From Microvirga aerilata (GTDB lineage Bacteria; Pseudomonadota; Alphaproteobacteria; Rhizobiales; Beijerinckiaceae), in contig NZ_JAEQMY010000004.1 in NCBI RefSeq assembly GCF_016743775.1, positions 1 through 64,000 of the forward strand: DNA of 64,000 nucleotides, in the 5' to 3' direction. A program made the position numbers and the translations under genes. This document shows, in pieces, positions 16,820 to 26,490 of this stretch; position 1 is the stretch's first letter; each line of letters starts with the position of its first letter. The notes beneath the pieces were generated by a model. It was given only the letters and a program-made list of their open reading frames with translations, was not told where the DNA came from and ran no database searches.

Positions 16820-18756
16820 GCCCCTGCCTGAACGCGCCTGACGATCTCGGCCACGACGGCGGGATCCGCCACGGTCGACGTGTCCCCGTGGTTCTCGAAG
16901 TCGCCGGCAGCGATGCGGGTCAGGATCCGGCGCAGGATCTTGCCCGAGCGGTTCTTGGGCAGTTGCGGCGCCCACTCGATCCGGTCCGGCGTGGCGATGG
17001 GCCCGATGCGGGTGCGCACGATCTGCATGAGCTCGCGCCGGAGCGCGTCGCTCTCGGGGATGCCTTCCTTCAGGGTCACGAACGCAAAAATCCCCTGCCC
17101 TTTGATCTCATGCGGCATGCCCACCACGGCGGCTTCCGCGACCGAGGGATGCGAAGCCAGCGCCGCCTCGACCTCCACGGTGCCGAGCCGGTGGCCGGAG
17201 ACGTTGATGACGTCGTCCAGGCGGCCGGTGATCCAGTAATAGCCGTCAGCATCCCGCCGCGCCCCGTCGCCGGTGAAGTAGAAGCCCGGGAAGGCGCCGA
17301 AGTAGGTTTTCAGGAAGCGCTCGCGGTCGCCCAGGATGGTGCGCGCCTGCCCCGGCCAGGAATCGGCGAAGCAGAGATTGCCGCTTCCTTCGCCTTCGAC
17401 CACGGTCCCTTCGCCGTTCAGCAGAGCAGGCTGAACACCGAAAAAGGGCTTCGCGGCCGAGCCCGGCTTCAGATCCATCGCTCCGGGCAACGGGCACAGG
17501 AGAACGGCTCCGGTCTCCGTCTGCCAGTAGGTGTCGACGATGGGGCAGCGGCCTTTGCCAACGACCTCATGGTACCAGAGCCAGGCTTCCGGATTGATCG
17601 GCTCGCCCACGGAGCCCATGATGCGCAAAGAGGACAGGTCGTGCCTGCGCACGGGAGCCTCGCCCTCGCGCATCAGGGAGCGGATGGCGGTCGGCGCGGT
17701 GTAGAAGATGTTGACCTTGTAGACTTCGATGATCTGCCACCAGCGGGAGGCATCGGGCCAGGAGGGAACGCCCTCGAACAGCACGATGGTCGCGCCGTTC
17801 GCGAGAGGGCCGTAGATCAGGTAGGTATGCGCCGTCACCCAGCCCACATCCGCCGTGCAGAAGTGGATGTCGCCGGGGCGGTAGTCGAACATCGCCTTGA
17901 AGCTTGCGGCCGCATGGACGAGATAGCCGCCCGTGGTGTGGAGCATGCCCTTGGGCTTGCCGGTCGAGCCGGAGGTGTAGAGCACGAACAGGGGATCCTC
18001 GGCGCCCACGGCGACCGGAGGGCACTCGGCCGATGCCTCGGCGAGCGCCTCGTCGTACCAGCGGTCGCGCCCAGGCGTCATGGGCACGTCCCGCCCGGTG
18101 CGGCGCACCACCAGCACATGCTCGACGAAGGGAAGCCCCTCGAGGGCCGCATCCGCATTCCTCTTCAGGGAAACATGCTTGCCGGCCCGCATGCCTTCAT
18201 CGGCGGTGATGAGCACCCGCGAACGGCAGTCCTCGATCCGCCCCGCCAGGGCCTCCGCCGAGAACCCGCTGAACACCACGGAATGCACGGCGCCGAGCCG
18301 GGCGCAGGCCAGCATGGCGGCGACCGCCTCTGGAACGACAGGCAGGTAGACGCTGACGAAATCGCCCTTTTTGACACCCAGTGCCCGAAGGGCGTTCGCC
18401 AAGCGGGAAACCTCCTGCTGGAGGTCGCTCCAGGTCACGCGCCGCGTGTCGCCGGGCGTGTCGCCCTCCCAGAGGATCGCGGCCTCGTCGCCACGGGCGC
18501 GCGCATGGCGGTCCAGGCAGTTGAAGGAAGCGTTCAGCGTGCCGTCGGCAAACCACTCGATGGTCACGTCCTCGGGCGAGTAATGCGTGTTCTTCACCGT
18601 CGTGAAAGGCTTCATCCAGTCCAGGATCTGCGCCTGCTCGCGCCAGAAAGCCTCCGGGGCTTCCAGGGAGCGACGGTAAAGCTCCCGGTAGCTCTGCGCA
18701 TCCACGTGCGCAGTGGACTTCAGGGCGGAAGGAACGGGAAAAACGTGCTGGTTCAT
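16816..18756 (-). CDS. acs: acetyl-coenzyme A synthetase
   Basis: Acs activates acetate to acetyl-CoA through acetyl-AMP. The 646-residue product has the ANL P-loop TSGSTGKPKG at 261-270, the acetate-pocket DTYWQTETG motif, the hinge region GRLDDVINVSGHRLGT and the C-terminal PKNRSGK with the acetylatable catalytic Lys606. ATG 18756 (MNQHVFPVPS) gives the family length; the frame is open for 31 further codons. It is monocistronic, convergent with serB. Confidence 0.94.
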   Translation of the reverse strand: MNQHVFPVPSALKSTAHVDAQSYRELYRRSLEAPEAFWREQAQILDWMKPFTTVKNTHYSPEDVTIEWFADGTLNASFNCLDRHARARGDEAAILWEGDTPGDTRRVTWSDLQQEVSRLANALRALGVKKGDFVSVYLPVVPEAVAAMLACARLGAVHSVVFSGFSAEALAGRIEDCRSRVLITADEGMRAGKHVSLKRNADAALEGLPFVEHVLVVRRTGRDVPMTPGRDRWYDEALAEASAECPPVAVGAEDPLFVLYTSGSTGKPKGMLHTTGGYLVHAAASFKAMFDYRPGDIHFCTADVGWVTAHTYLIYGPLANGATIVLFEGVPSWPDASRWWQIIEVYKVNIFYTAPTAIRSLMREGEAPVRRHDLSSLRIMGSVGEPINPEAWLWYHEVVGKGRCPIVDTYWQTETGAVLLCPLPGAMDLKPGSAAKPFFGVQPALLNGEGTVVEGEGSGNLCFADSWPGQARTILGDRERFLKTYFGAFPGFYFTGDGARRDADGYYWITGRLDDVINVSGHRLGTVEVEAALASHPSVAEAAVVGMPHEIKGQGIFAFVTLKEGIPESDALRRELMQIVRTRIGPIATPDRIEWAPQLPKNRSGKILRRILTRIAAGDFENHGDTSTVADPAVVAEIVRRVQAGA

Positions 18757-18892
18757 GGGCTCTGATTGAAGAGGCGCATCGCCAGAGAAGGCCGACGCAA
18801 GGGGCCAAAATCCTGCCCCGACATGGCGCACAACATACCGCCATGTCAACCAAAACGTTCTTTATTCAGAACAGACGCATCCCCCGGAAACG

Positions 18893-18919
18893 AAAAAGGC
18901 GGCCCTCGGGGCCGCCTTT
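18893..18919 (-). terminator. intrinsic terminator after degP
   Basis: GGCGGCC-CCGAG-GGCCGCC followed by TTTTT on the minus strand, 21 bases after the degP stop; flanking A/T bases extend the stem. It is a strong terminator that closes the thyA-to-degP block. Confidence 0.9.
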
Positions 18920-18939
18920 CCCACGGAGTGCGGATGGCC

Positions 18940-20466
18940 TTACTCGATCGACAAGGCCACGAAGCGAACCTCGCCCTGCGGGTTGGCCACGAGGAGCAGC
19001 GCCGACTTGCGGCCTTGCGTCTTCAGGTCGTCGATCTTCTTGGTCACGTCGGCCGGATTCGCGACCGGCTCCTGGTTGACCTCGACGATCACCTCACCGG
19101 CCTGGATCCGCTTGTCGGAGGCCGCCGAATTCGGATCGACGCGGGTGATCACCACGCCCTTCAGGTCGTCCTTCAGGCTGAAGCGGCGACGCAGCTCCTC
19201 CGTCATGCCTGACATGTTGAGGCCGAGCGCCTGACGGGTTGCGGTCTGCGGTTCGGTCGAGGGCTGCTGCAGGCTCGCCTGCTTCTCGGTGTCCTCGAGC
19301 CGGCCCAGGGTCACCTGCTTGACCATCTCCTGGCCCTTGCGAACGATCGTCACGTCGACGGCCTTGCCCACGGGGGTGGACGCCACGATCCGGGGCAGGT
19401 CGCGGGAATCCTTGACCTCCTTGCCGTCGAAGCGAACGATCACGTCGCCCACCTCGAGACCGGCCGGACGGGCCGGGCCCTTGTCGTCGATGCCGGCGAT
19501 CAGTGCGCCGCGCGCCGAGCCGAGGTTCAGGGCCTCCGCGGTGGGGTCGTCCACATTCTGGATGCGCACGCCGAGCCAGCCGCGGCGGGTCTCGCCGAAC
19601 TCGCGCAGCTGATCGATGATCGGCACGGCGGTGGAGGCGGGAACCGCGAAGCCGATGCCCACCGAGCCGCCCGTGGGCGACAGGATGGCCGTGTTGATGC
19701 CGATGACCTCGCCGTTCATGTTGAACAGCGGGCCGCCCGAGTTGCCCTTGTTGATGGAGGCGTCGGTCTGGATGTAGTTGTCATACGGTCCCGACTCGAT
19801 GTTGCGGCCGCGGGCCGACACGATGCCGGCCGTAACCGTGCCGCCGAGGCCGAAGGGGTTGCCGATCGCCATCACCCAGTCGCCGGGACGGATGGTCTCG
19901 GAGTCGCCGAACCGCACCGACTTGAGGGGCTTGTCGGACTTCACCTTCAGAACGGCCAGGTCCACCTTGGAATCCTTGCCGATGATCTCGGCCTTGAGGC
20001 GGCTGCCGTCCGAAAAGATCACGCTGATGTCGTTGGCGTCGCCGATCACGTGGTTGTTCGTCACCACGATCCCCGACGGATCGATGACGAAGCCGGAGCC
20101 CAGCGAGTTCGAGCTGCGCGGACGCGACGGGGCGTTTTCGCCGCCGCCCCCGCCCCCCGGGCCCTGCTGGCCGCGGCGGTTGAAGAACTCCTCGAACAGG
20201 TCCTCGAACGGCGTGCCGGGAGGCAGCTGAGGAAGGGTCCGGTTGCGGGCCTCGACGGTCGTGGAGGCCGAGATGTTGACCACGGCGCCGGTCACTTCCT
20301 CGGCCAGGTCGGCGAAGGATTCGGGGGCCGACCGGGCGTGGACCGGCAGCGGAATGGCTGTTGCAACAATCGTCAGGATCGCGAAGCAGGATACGGCCAG
20401 CCGGCGCAAGGGGCGCTGAGGCAGCACCGTCTTTGAAGGCGCCAGCGCGTTCGTGGCATTGTTCAT
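18940..20466 (-). CDS. degP: periplasmic Do-type serine protease/chaperone
   Basis: This HtrA protease degrades or refolds damaged envelope proteins. Of 508 residues, the first ~45 form a signal peptide ending near PVHARS; the trypsin-like domain has His139 (NNHVIGD), Asp169 (KVDLAV) and Ser243 (GNSGGP); a Gly-rich loop lies at 100-110; two PDZ domains follow. ATG 20466 is chosen because the signal peptide follows it. It closes the hflK-hflC-DUF2065-degP group, all membrane-protein quality control. MucD or DegQ are alternative names. Confidence 0.93.
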   Translation of the reverse strand: MNNATNALAPSKTVLPQRPLRRLAVSCFAILTIVATAIPLPVHARSAPESFADLAEEVTGAVVNISASTTVEARNRTLPQLPPGTPFEDLFEEFFNRRGQQGPGGGGGGENAPSRPRSSNSLGSGFVIDPSGIVVTNNHVIGDANDISVIFSDGSRLKAEIIGKDSKVDLAVLKVKSDKPLKSVRFGDSETIRPGDWVMAIGNPFGLGGTVTAGIVSARGRNIESGPYDNYIQTDASINKGNSGGPLFNMNGEVIGINTAILSPTGGSVGIGFAVPASTAVPIIDQLREFGETRRGWLGVRIQNVDDPTAEALNLGSARGALIAGIDDKGPARPAGLEVGDVIVRFDGKEVKDSRDLPRIVASTPVGKAVDVTIVRKGQEMVKQVTLGRLEDTEKQASLQQPSTEPQTATRQALGLNMSGMTEELRRRFSLKDDLKGVVITRVDPNSAASDKRIQAGEVIVEVNQEPVANPADVTKKIDDLKTQGRKSALLLVANPQGEVRFVALSIE

Positions 20467-20573
20467 CGAAAACCCTCTCTCGGAGACTACGGGTATAGAT
20501 TGGTGCTCGGCCCGATCATTCAAGCGCGCATCCCGGCGGAGGCTTGAGCCTTGCGAAGGTTTAAGCCTCGGAC

Positions 20574-20765
20574 CTAGCCAAACTGGCGAACCAGCCAAAT
20601 GATCCCCAGCCCGACGATCGCCGACACGATGCCGACGATCCTCATCTGATCGCTCGGGCTATGGGCCGCCTCATACATGGCCCGGCGCATCCCATCCGGG
20701 AAGGCTGCAAATAAAATGCCCTCGACCGCGAGAGCGAGGCCGAGGGCTGCAATCAAGTCGAACAT
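20574..20765 (-). CDS. DUF2065 family small membrane protein
   Basis: The 63-residue protein has two hydrophobic segments (about 2-22 and 43-60) joined by a polar loop with DGMRRAMYEAA. It fits DUF2065 (YjeT-like), which often follows hflC in Proteobacteria, as here with 9 bp separation. Function is unknown; the position suggests a role with HflKC or the envelope. Confidence 0.85.
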   Translation of the reverse strand: MFDLIAALGLALAVEGILFAAFPDGMRRAMYEAAHSPSDQMRIVGIVSAIVGLGIIWLVRQFG

Positions 20766-20774
20766 CTGAGCTTA

Positions 20775-21722
20775 TTATTGCGCTGGCGCCGGCTGGGCCG
20801 GCGCGGGAGCAGGCTGCGCCGGGGCTGGAGCAGGGGCACCTCCGCGATTCCGCTGACCGGTGGGATCGTTGAAATAGCGGAAGAAGTCGGAGTCCGGGCT
20901 CAGGACAAGGCGCGTATCCCCCGCGCGCAAGCCGGTCTCATAGGCCTGCATGGACCGGTAGAAGGAGAAGAACTCCGGATCCTGGCCGAAGGCCTCGGCC
21001 AGAATGCGGTTCCGGTCCGCATCGCCCTGACCGCGCAGCTCCTCTGCCGTCCGGTTCGCCTCGGCACGGATGATCGTCGCCTCGCGCTCGGCGCGGGCGC
21101 GGATGGTCTGCGCCTGCTGCTGGCCGTTGGCGCGCAGGTCCGCCGCCTCGCGTTCACGCTCGGTGCGCATGCGCTGGTAGACGGCCTGGCTGTTGGCTGC
21201 GGGCAGATCGACGCGGGTGAGACGCACGTCGATCATCTCGATGCCGAGGCTCGCCGCCTGCCGGTTCACATCCTCCTGAATGCGGTTCATCAGAGCCGCA
21301 CGCTCGGTGCGCACGATGGCATCGCGGGAGGCGCTGGCCAGGGTGTTGCGCATGGCCGAGTTGGTGAAGCTCTGCAGGCGCTGATTGGCGAGCGCGATGT
21401 TGCCGACCGCCTGATAGAACCGCAGCGGATCGACGATCCGGTAACGGGTGAAGGCGTCGACCTCCAGGTTCTGCCGGTCTGCGGAGAGCAGGGTCTGAAC
21501 GGGCAGGTCGAGATCGAGCACCCGCTTTTCGAAGTAGGTGACGTTGTCGATCAGCGGAACCTTGAACTTCAAGCCCGGCTCGGAGATGGCGGACTGCACC
21601 GCGCCGAAGCGCAGCACCAGGGCATACTGCGTCTGCTGCACGATGAAGATCGAGCTGTAGAGAACGATCGCCACCAGAGCCAGAGCGATCAGAAAGCCCG
21701 TGCGAAACGTGGAACTGTTCAT
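20775..21722 (-). CDS. hflC: HflC, SPFH-domain modulator of FtsH
   Basis: With HflK it forms the large membrane cage that encloses FtsH protease and moderates turnover of membrane proteins. The 315-residue product has an N-terminal membrane anchor (about 8-28), the SPFH domain (QTQYALVLRFGAVQSAISEPGLKFKVP), a long helical region and a Pro/Ala/Gln-rich tail of about 25 residues. Its ATG overlaps the hflK stop as ATGA, which decides the start. Confidence 0.95.
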   Translation of the reverse strand: MNSSTFRTGFLIALALVAIVLYSSIFIVQQTQYALVLRFGAVQSAISEPGLKFKVPLIDNVTYFEKRVLDLDLPVQTLLSADRQNLEVDAFTRYRIVDPLRFYQAVGNIALANQRLQSFTNSAMRNTLASASRDAIVRTERAALMNRIQEDVNRQAASLGIEMIDVRLTRVDLPAANSQAVYQRMRTEREREAADLRANGQQQAQTIRARAEREATIIRAEANRTAEELRGQGDADRNRILAEAFGQDPEFFSFYRSMQAYETGLRAGDTRLVLSPDSDFFRYFNDPTGQRNRGGAPAPAPAQPAPAPAQPAPAQ

Positions 21723-22864
21723 CGCGTGGCTCCCTGCGGGTTTGCGGCATTGCCCTGCGCCTGCGGGCGCGGCGGCGTCTGGTTGAGGGGCAGGAAGGGC
21801 ACGACACCCTGTCCGTTCTGGTCGACGATGATCTTCTCGACCCCGCCGTAAACCCGCTCCATGGTCTCGAGGAAGATGCGCTCGCGGCTCACGTCGGGTG
21901 CCTTGCGGTACTCCTCGTAGACCTGCCGGAAGCGGGCGGCCTGACCGGACGCGTCCGCCACGGACTGCTCCCGATAGGCTTCGGCCTGCTGCACGATGCG
22001 GGCGGCCTCGCCTCGGGCTTCGGGCACGACGCGGCTGGCGAAGGCTCCGGCCTCGTTCTGGACGCGCACCGCGTCCTGCTGGGCGGCGTTCACGTCGAAG
22101 AAGGCCTGCTGGACCTCGGAAGGCGGGCGCACGGCCTGGAGCTGAACCACGTTGATCAGCACGCCGGCCCCGTAGGCATCGAGCGCCTCCTGCATGATCT
22201 GGCGCACTTCCTGCGCGACGCTGGCCTGCTCGGTGGTCAGGATCGCCTGGATGTTGCGGCGGCCGATGGTTTCGCGCATGGCGCTTTCCGCCACCGACTT
22301 GATGGTGCCGTCGGGGTTCTGCAGGTTGAACACGTAATCCTGGGGACGCGCCGGGTTGATCTGCCAGACCGCATCGAAATCGATGTCGACGATGTTCTCG
22401 TCGGCGGTGAGCATGAGGCTCTCCTCGATCACGTCGCGAGCCCGCCCCTGCCCCGTGGGGGTGGAACGGTAGCCCACCTCGACCCGCTGCTGGGCGGTGA
22501 CGTTGGGCTTCATGACGCGGCCGATCGGGTAAGGAAGGTTGTAGCGCAGGCCTTCGCCGGTCGTCCGGGTATATTCCCCGAAGATCATGTTGATGCCGAC
22601 CTCGTTGGGCCGGACCGTGTAGAAGCCCGTCAGAAGCCAGACCGCCAGCACGCCGAGGACCAGGATGATCAGGCCCCGCCCGCCCATGGAGCCGCCGGGA
22701 ATGAAGTCCTTCAGACGGTCCTGGCTGCGGCGCAGGATGTCTTCCAGATCCGGGGGCGTTCCGTTGCCCTGCGGGCCGCCGGAGCCCCAAGGGCTTTTGC
22801 CGCCTCCCGATCCGCCACGTTGCCCCCAGGGGCCACCGCCGCCGCTTTGGTTACTCCAAGGCAT
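21719..22864 (-). CDS. hflK: HflK, SPFH-domain modulator of FtsH
   Basis: The 381-residue partner of HflC starts with a Gly/Ser-rich cytosolic tail (NQSGGGGPWGQRGG), then a membrane anchor at about 64-82, an SPFH domain beginning TVRPNEVGINMIFGEYTR, and a coiled-coil rich in Ala/Arg/Glu. It is translationally coupled to hflC. Upstream lies folA after a gap of 136 bp, which leaves room for a separate promoter. Confidence 0.95.
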   Translation of the reverse strand: MPWSNQSGGGGPWGQRGGSGGGKSPWGSGGPQGNGTPPDLEDILRRSQDRLKDFIPGGSMGGRGLIILVLGVLAVWLLTGFYTVRPNEVGINMIFGEYTRTTGEGLRYNLPYPIGRVMKPNVTAQQRVEVGYRSTPTGQGRARDVIEESLMLTADENIVDIDFDAVWQINPARPQDYVFNLQNPDGTIKSVAESAMRETIGRRNIQAILTTEQASVAQEVRQIMQEALDAYGAGVLINVVQLQAVRPPSEVQQAFFDVNAAQQDAVRVQNEAGAFASRVVPEARGEAARIVQQAEAYREQSVADASGQAARFRQVYEEYRKAPDVSRERIFLETMERVYGGVEKIIVDQNGQGVVPFLPLNQTPPRPQAQGNAANPQGATR

Positions 22865-23000
22865 AGGACGCCTTTCCTCACTTTAAGAAGGCCGGCCGAA
22901 ACGGCCGATAAGAAATCGAGACGGTTGTGGGTGTTGCCTCTTCCGCCTGTCAAGCCTGCGAATTGGGGATTGAAACAGCTTTCGTCAACCTGGGCGAAGG

Positions 23001-23513
23001 TCAAGGGCGCCTTTCGAGATCAATAAAGGTAAACGGATGCTCGTCGTCGGGGCCCTTCGGATGATCCTCCCGCCGGATCTCGCGAAACTGTGACCGGTCG
23101 AAAGCCGGGAAAACCGCGTCCCCCTCCGGTGCGGCGTGAACCTCGGTGAGGAAGATAGTCTGAACGTGCGGCAGGGCGCGGGCATAGATCTCGGCACCGC
23201 CTGCGACCGCGACGGCATCCGTTCCCATCCTGGCGGCCAGCTCCGATCCCTTGGCAACCGCCTCCTCCCAGCTGTGGGCGACGTGCACGCCCTCGGCGGC
23301 AAAGCCCGGATCACGGGTCAGCACGACCGTTTCCCGCCCCGGCAGGGGCTTGCCGATGGATTGGAACGTCTTGCGACCCATGATCATCGGCCGGCCCATG
23401 GTGAGCCTGCGAAAACGCCCGAGATCTGTTTTGAGGCGCCAGAGAAGCTGGTTGTCTCGTCCGATGACCCCGTTTTCCGCAACGGCGACGACGAGAATCA
23501 GGGGCAGGGTCAT
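23001..23513 (-). CDS. folA: dihydrofolate reductase
   Basis: FolA regenerates tetrahydrofolate, which is consumed by ThyA encoded in the same block. The 170 residues show NGVIGRDNQLLWRLKTDL (substrate-binding loop with acidic Asp), GRPMIMGRKTFQSIGKPLPGR (NADPH motif) and AGGAEIYARALP. The ATG overlaps the stop of the upstream GNAT gene as ATGA. Two folate genes in one strand block but separated by the M64 gene is unusual. Confidence 0.95.
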   Translation of the reverse strand: MTLPLILVVAVAENGVIGRDNQLLWRLKTDLGRFRRLTMGRPMIMGRKTFQSIGKPLPGRETVVLTRDPGFAAEGVHVAHSWEEAVAKGSELAARMGTDAVAVAGGAEIYARALPHVQTIFLTEVHAAPEGDAVFPAFDRSQFREIRREDHPKGPDDEHPFTFIDLERRP

Positions 23514-23992
23514 GGCTCCTCCGCCAGTTGTCTCAAGGCGTCCCCGGTCATGCGCTGCACCGTCCACTCCTCCATGGGGGCGGCGCCGATTGACCGGTAG
23601 ACCCGCAGGGCGGGCTCGTTCCAGTCGAGCACCCACCATTCGAGGCGGGCCAAGCCTTCGGACACGCAGCGCCGCGCCAGATGCCTCAGCAGAGCCTTGC
23701 CGATGCCCTTGGAGCGGAACTCCGGTGCTACGAAGAGATCCTCCAGATAGATCCCGTGCCGCCCGCGAAAGGTGGAAAAATTATAGAACCACAGGGCAAA
23801 GCCCGCAGGCCTTCCCTCCCATTCGGCGATATCGGCGAAAACGCGGGGATTGTCGCAAAAGAGAGCCCTTGCGATATCGGCCTCGGAGGCATCGACCTCA
23901 TGGGCCAGCCGCTCGTACTCGGCGAGTTGTCGGATGAACCCGAAGATCAGGGCTGCGTCGGATTTTTCGGCTTTGCGGATCGAGACGCTCAT
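23510..23992 (-). CDS. GNAT N-acetyltransferase (diamine acetyltransferase-like)
   Basis: The 160-residue protein has the GNAT fold with the acetyl-CoA motif FRSKGIGKALLRHLA and, ahead of it, FSTFRGRHGIYLEDLFV, a pattern typical of the spermidine/spermine (SAT1-like) subgroup. The likely substrate is a small amine, but this is inference. It is translationally coupled to folA. Confidence 0.85.
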   Translation of the reverse strand: MSVSIRKAEKSDAALIFGFIRQLAEYERLAHEVDASEADIARALFCDNPRVFADIAEWEGRPAGFALWFYNFSTFRGRHGIYLEDLFVAPEFRSKGIGKALLRHLARRCVSEGLARLEWWVLDWNEPALRVYRSIGAAPMEEWTVQRMTGDALRQLAEEP

Positions 23993-24107
23993 TCCCCTTG
24001 TCTAAGGCAACGCCGGTTCCCCGCCAACCACCCTCCGGGCACAATCCACGTTTGTTGAGCGAGGGCGTGCGAGGGTGATTTGGCGGCACGCCCTGCTCCA
24101 CCTCAGC

Positions 24108-26093
24108 TCAGATGACGAAGAAATCCTGGTGCTTGAGGACGGCCTTGTTGGCGATCGTTGCGATCTTCACCTGCGCCTTGGAACCGGTGCCGTCCTGATC
24201 GTAGTAGAGGTTGCCGGTCTTCTTGTCGTAGACGATCCGATCCTCGGCATCCTTCGCCTTGTTGTTCTGCACGAACATGTCGGACTTGAACTTCTTCGGC
24301 TTGGAGGCGGTGCCCGCCCCCAGCTTGGTGAAGACCTTGTTCTCCAGCCAGAAGCTGTCGGATGAGAAGTCGAGGATCTTGTCCACGTTCGTGGTTTTGT
24401 TCGCTTTGGTGTCGAACACGAACACGTCCTTGCCCAGGCCGCCGTTGAGCTGATCGTTGCCCAGGCCGCCGTTGAGCTTGTTGGTGCCGGCATTGCCGAT
24501 GATGGTGTTGGCAAGCGTGTTGCCGGTCAGGGTGATCGCAGCGGAGCCGGAGGCATAGAGTTGCTCGACATGGGCGGCCAAGCTGTAGCTGACGGAGGTG
24601 TAGACCCGATCCTCCGTGCCGCCTGAGGCGGTTTCCATCACCGTATCGCCTGTATTGTCAACATAGTACCAGTCGCTACCGGCCCCGCCCTCCATCTGGT
24701 CTGCGTCCGCACCGCCGTCCAGGACATTGGCGAAGGCATTGCCGGTCAGGGCGTTGTTGCCGCCGTTTCCGGTGGCATTGGCCGCCGCACCTGTAAGCAC
24801 GATGTTCTCGAGAGCGGCACTCGTTGCAATGGAGTAGGACAGCGATGTGCTGACCGTATCGGTGCCTTCGCCTGCCAGCTCGCTGATCACATCGCCTGCA
24901 TCGTCAACGACATAAAGATCATTGCCCGTGCCGCCGATCATAGTGTCAGCGCCTGCCCCGCCATTGATGGTATCGCGACCGCCCCTGCCCTGGATCTCGT
25001 TTGCCTTCTCATTGCCGGTGAGAGCATCGTCAGCTCGACCGCCGGTGAGAAGATGATCGTTCATGACCGTCCACGTGACAGTTTGCTCGAGAGCGCTGCG
25101 GTCACCACGAACCCAATCCGTCGGATCATAGGCGCGAGCCTGGATCGTATGCTCGCCGAAGCCGTAATGATCCTTGGTGATGCGAAACGTTTCGCCCGCA
25201 TTGACGGCGGTCACCCCGTCCACGGTCCAATCGACCAGGATGATCGCAGGGTCGATCGTATCGACATAGAAGTCGGCTAGATTGCGATGGGTGAACCAGG
25301 GGGCGGTATAGGTATATCCGTCCAGCGGATCGACGAACTCATAGAACTTGAGAATGAATTGCTCCCGGGAGACCGCAACGAAGGGCTGCTCCAAGCTCTT
25401 CATCTTCGAGTTGAGCGAGGGGCGATAGACGTCCTCAGCCCGATAGTAGGCGCCTTCATAGGCTCCGATCACGCCGATGCCGGGCTGGTCATAGCCGAGC
25501 CAGCGCGACCATTTGGCCCCAGTGGGGTCCGCCGTCACATTGACGTAGTGTGGCTCATCGCCCGAGTACGGGCCTGGTATGCCGTAATCGTATTCATCTC
25601 CCAGATCGGCAAAGGCATGCCCGATCTCGTGGAGCGCGATTTCATACGCTTGCGCATTTCCGGCTGAGTAGATGCCGGAATCGTAGCCTGCGCCCCCATA
25701 AGCTGCGCTGTTCACAAGGATGTAGCGCATCTCCGACGTGACGCCGTAAGGCAGCACGCTTTCCGCGATCTGGTCCGCCTTGTCGAGGTCCACACCCAGC
25801 GCACGACCACTGTAGGCAGCGTCCAGAGCCGTATCCCTTTCAGTTCCGCTGGCCGGGTCGTCCGCGCCGGATTCGTTGGAGACAACATCGATGGAATGGA
25901 TGTTGAAGAAGTTACGGTAGCGCCCAAAGGGTTCACTTAAGATGCTCCCGTTGAACATGTACTCAATGAAGCCCTGGACCTGCGACGAATAGGTCGTGTC
26001 GATCTCCGAGGCGGTGTAGCCGTCTCCCATGAAGACCATGTCGATCCGGTTTGAGCTGGAGCCGGTGGTTTGCAGATGGCGGTGTGCGGGCAT
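24108..26093 (-). CDS. secreted M64-type metallopeptidase with RTX repeats
   Basis: The N-terminal half matches peptidase family M64 (IgA peptidase-like): SNRIDMVFMGDGYTASE at 14-30 and zinc motif HEIGH at 155-159 followed by DLGDEYDY. A beta-sandwich-like stretch (about 270-345) follows, then RTX calcium-binding repeats (for example GGAGADTMIGGTGNDLYVV and LNGGLGNDQLNGGLGKD) and a C-terminal T1SS-type tail ending DFFVI. There is no signal peptide, in keeping with type I secretion; no T1SS genes are in the window. The upstream DNA is markedly AT-rich and lacks a clear ribosome binding site. It lies between DUF2293 and GNAT-folA, so it looks inserted. Confidence 0.87.
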   Translation of the reverse strand: MPAHRHLQTTGSSSNRIDMVFMGDGYTASEIDTTYSSQVQGFIEYMFNGSILSEPFGRYRNFFNIHSIDVVSNESGADDPASGTERDTALDAAYSGRALGVDLDKADQIAESVLPYGVTSEMRYILVNSAAYGGAGYDSGIYSAGNAQAYEIALHEIGHAFADLGDEYDYGIPGPYSGDEPHYVNVTADPTGAKWSRWLGYDQPGIGVIGAYEGAYYRAEDVYRPSLNSKMKSLEQPFVAVSREQFILKFYEFVDPLDGYTYTAPWFTHRNLADFYVDTIDPAIILVDWTVDGVTAVNAGETFRITKDHYGFGEHTIQARAYDPTDWVRGDRSALEQTVTWTVMNDHLLTGGRADDALTGNEKANEIQGRGGRDTINGGAGADTMIGGTGNDLYVVDDAGDVISELAGEGTDTVSTSLSYSIATSAALENIVLTGAAANATGNGGNNALTGNAFANVLDGGADADQMEGGAGSDWYYVDNTGDTVMETASGGTEDRVYTSVSYSLAAHVEQLYASGSAAITLTGNTLANTIIGNAGTNKLNGGLGNDQLNGGLGKDVFVFDTKANKTTNVDKILDFSSDSFWLENKVFTKLGAGTASKPKKFKSDMFVQNNKAKDAEDRIVYDKKTGNLYYDQDGTGSKAQVKIATIANKAVLKHQDFFVI

Positions 26094-26189
26094 TACCGTG
26101 ATTTCAATAATTGATATAATATTCTATAACCTATATCTACTTCCTGTTTGCCGCCTTGGGAAGAGCCTCTTGAACGAGCAGCCTAGAGG

Positions 26190-26486
26190 CTACTCCTCCT
26201 CCACCACCCGCCGGGGCGAGCCCCATTGCTCCAGGGTGGCGTTCATGTCGTCCAGCACGAAGAACCGGGCGCTTTCCACGTCGTAGCCTTCATCCAGGAG
26301 GCTGTCGTAATCCGTGAGCCTGTGCCGGATATAGGCCGTGAGGGACAGCCAGGCCGCCGTCTCGGGCGAGGCCGCGTGGAGGCCCCGGCTGCTGAGCGCG
26401 TGCTCCGTCACGGCCTCGAATTCGTGGCGCGGGATGCGCGGGGCCAGGATGCGGACGGCGCTCTCGATGGCTTCGCGCCTGTTCAT
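26190..26486 (-). CDS. DUF2293 family protein
   Basis: The 98-residue protein contains the DUF2293 core: an N-terminal helix AIESAVRILAPRIPRHEFEAVTEHAL and TAYIRHRLTDYDSLLDEGYDVESARFFVLDDMNATLEQWG. Its function is unknown. It begins 4 bp after the thyA stop, so the two are cotranscribed. ATG 26486 (MNRREAIES) is chosen since the upstream extension is only the thyA antiframe. Confidence 0.85.
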   Translation of the reverse strand: MNRREAIESAVRILAPRIPRHEFEAVTEHALSSRGLHAASPETAAWLSLTAYIRHRLTDYDSLLDEGYDVESARFFVLDDMNATLEQWGSPRRVVEEE

Positions 26487-26490
26487 CGCC

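Noticed and set aside
24434-24490. Short DNA direct repeats resembling a CRISPR
   Set aside because: They are in-frame nonapeptide RTX repeats of the peptidase, with no spacers.
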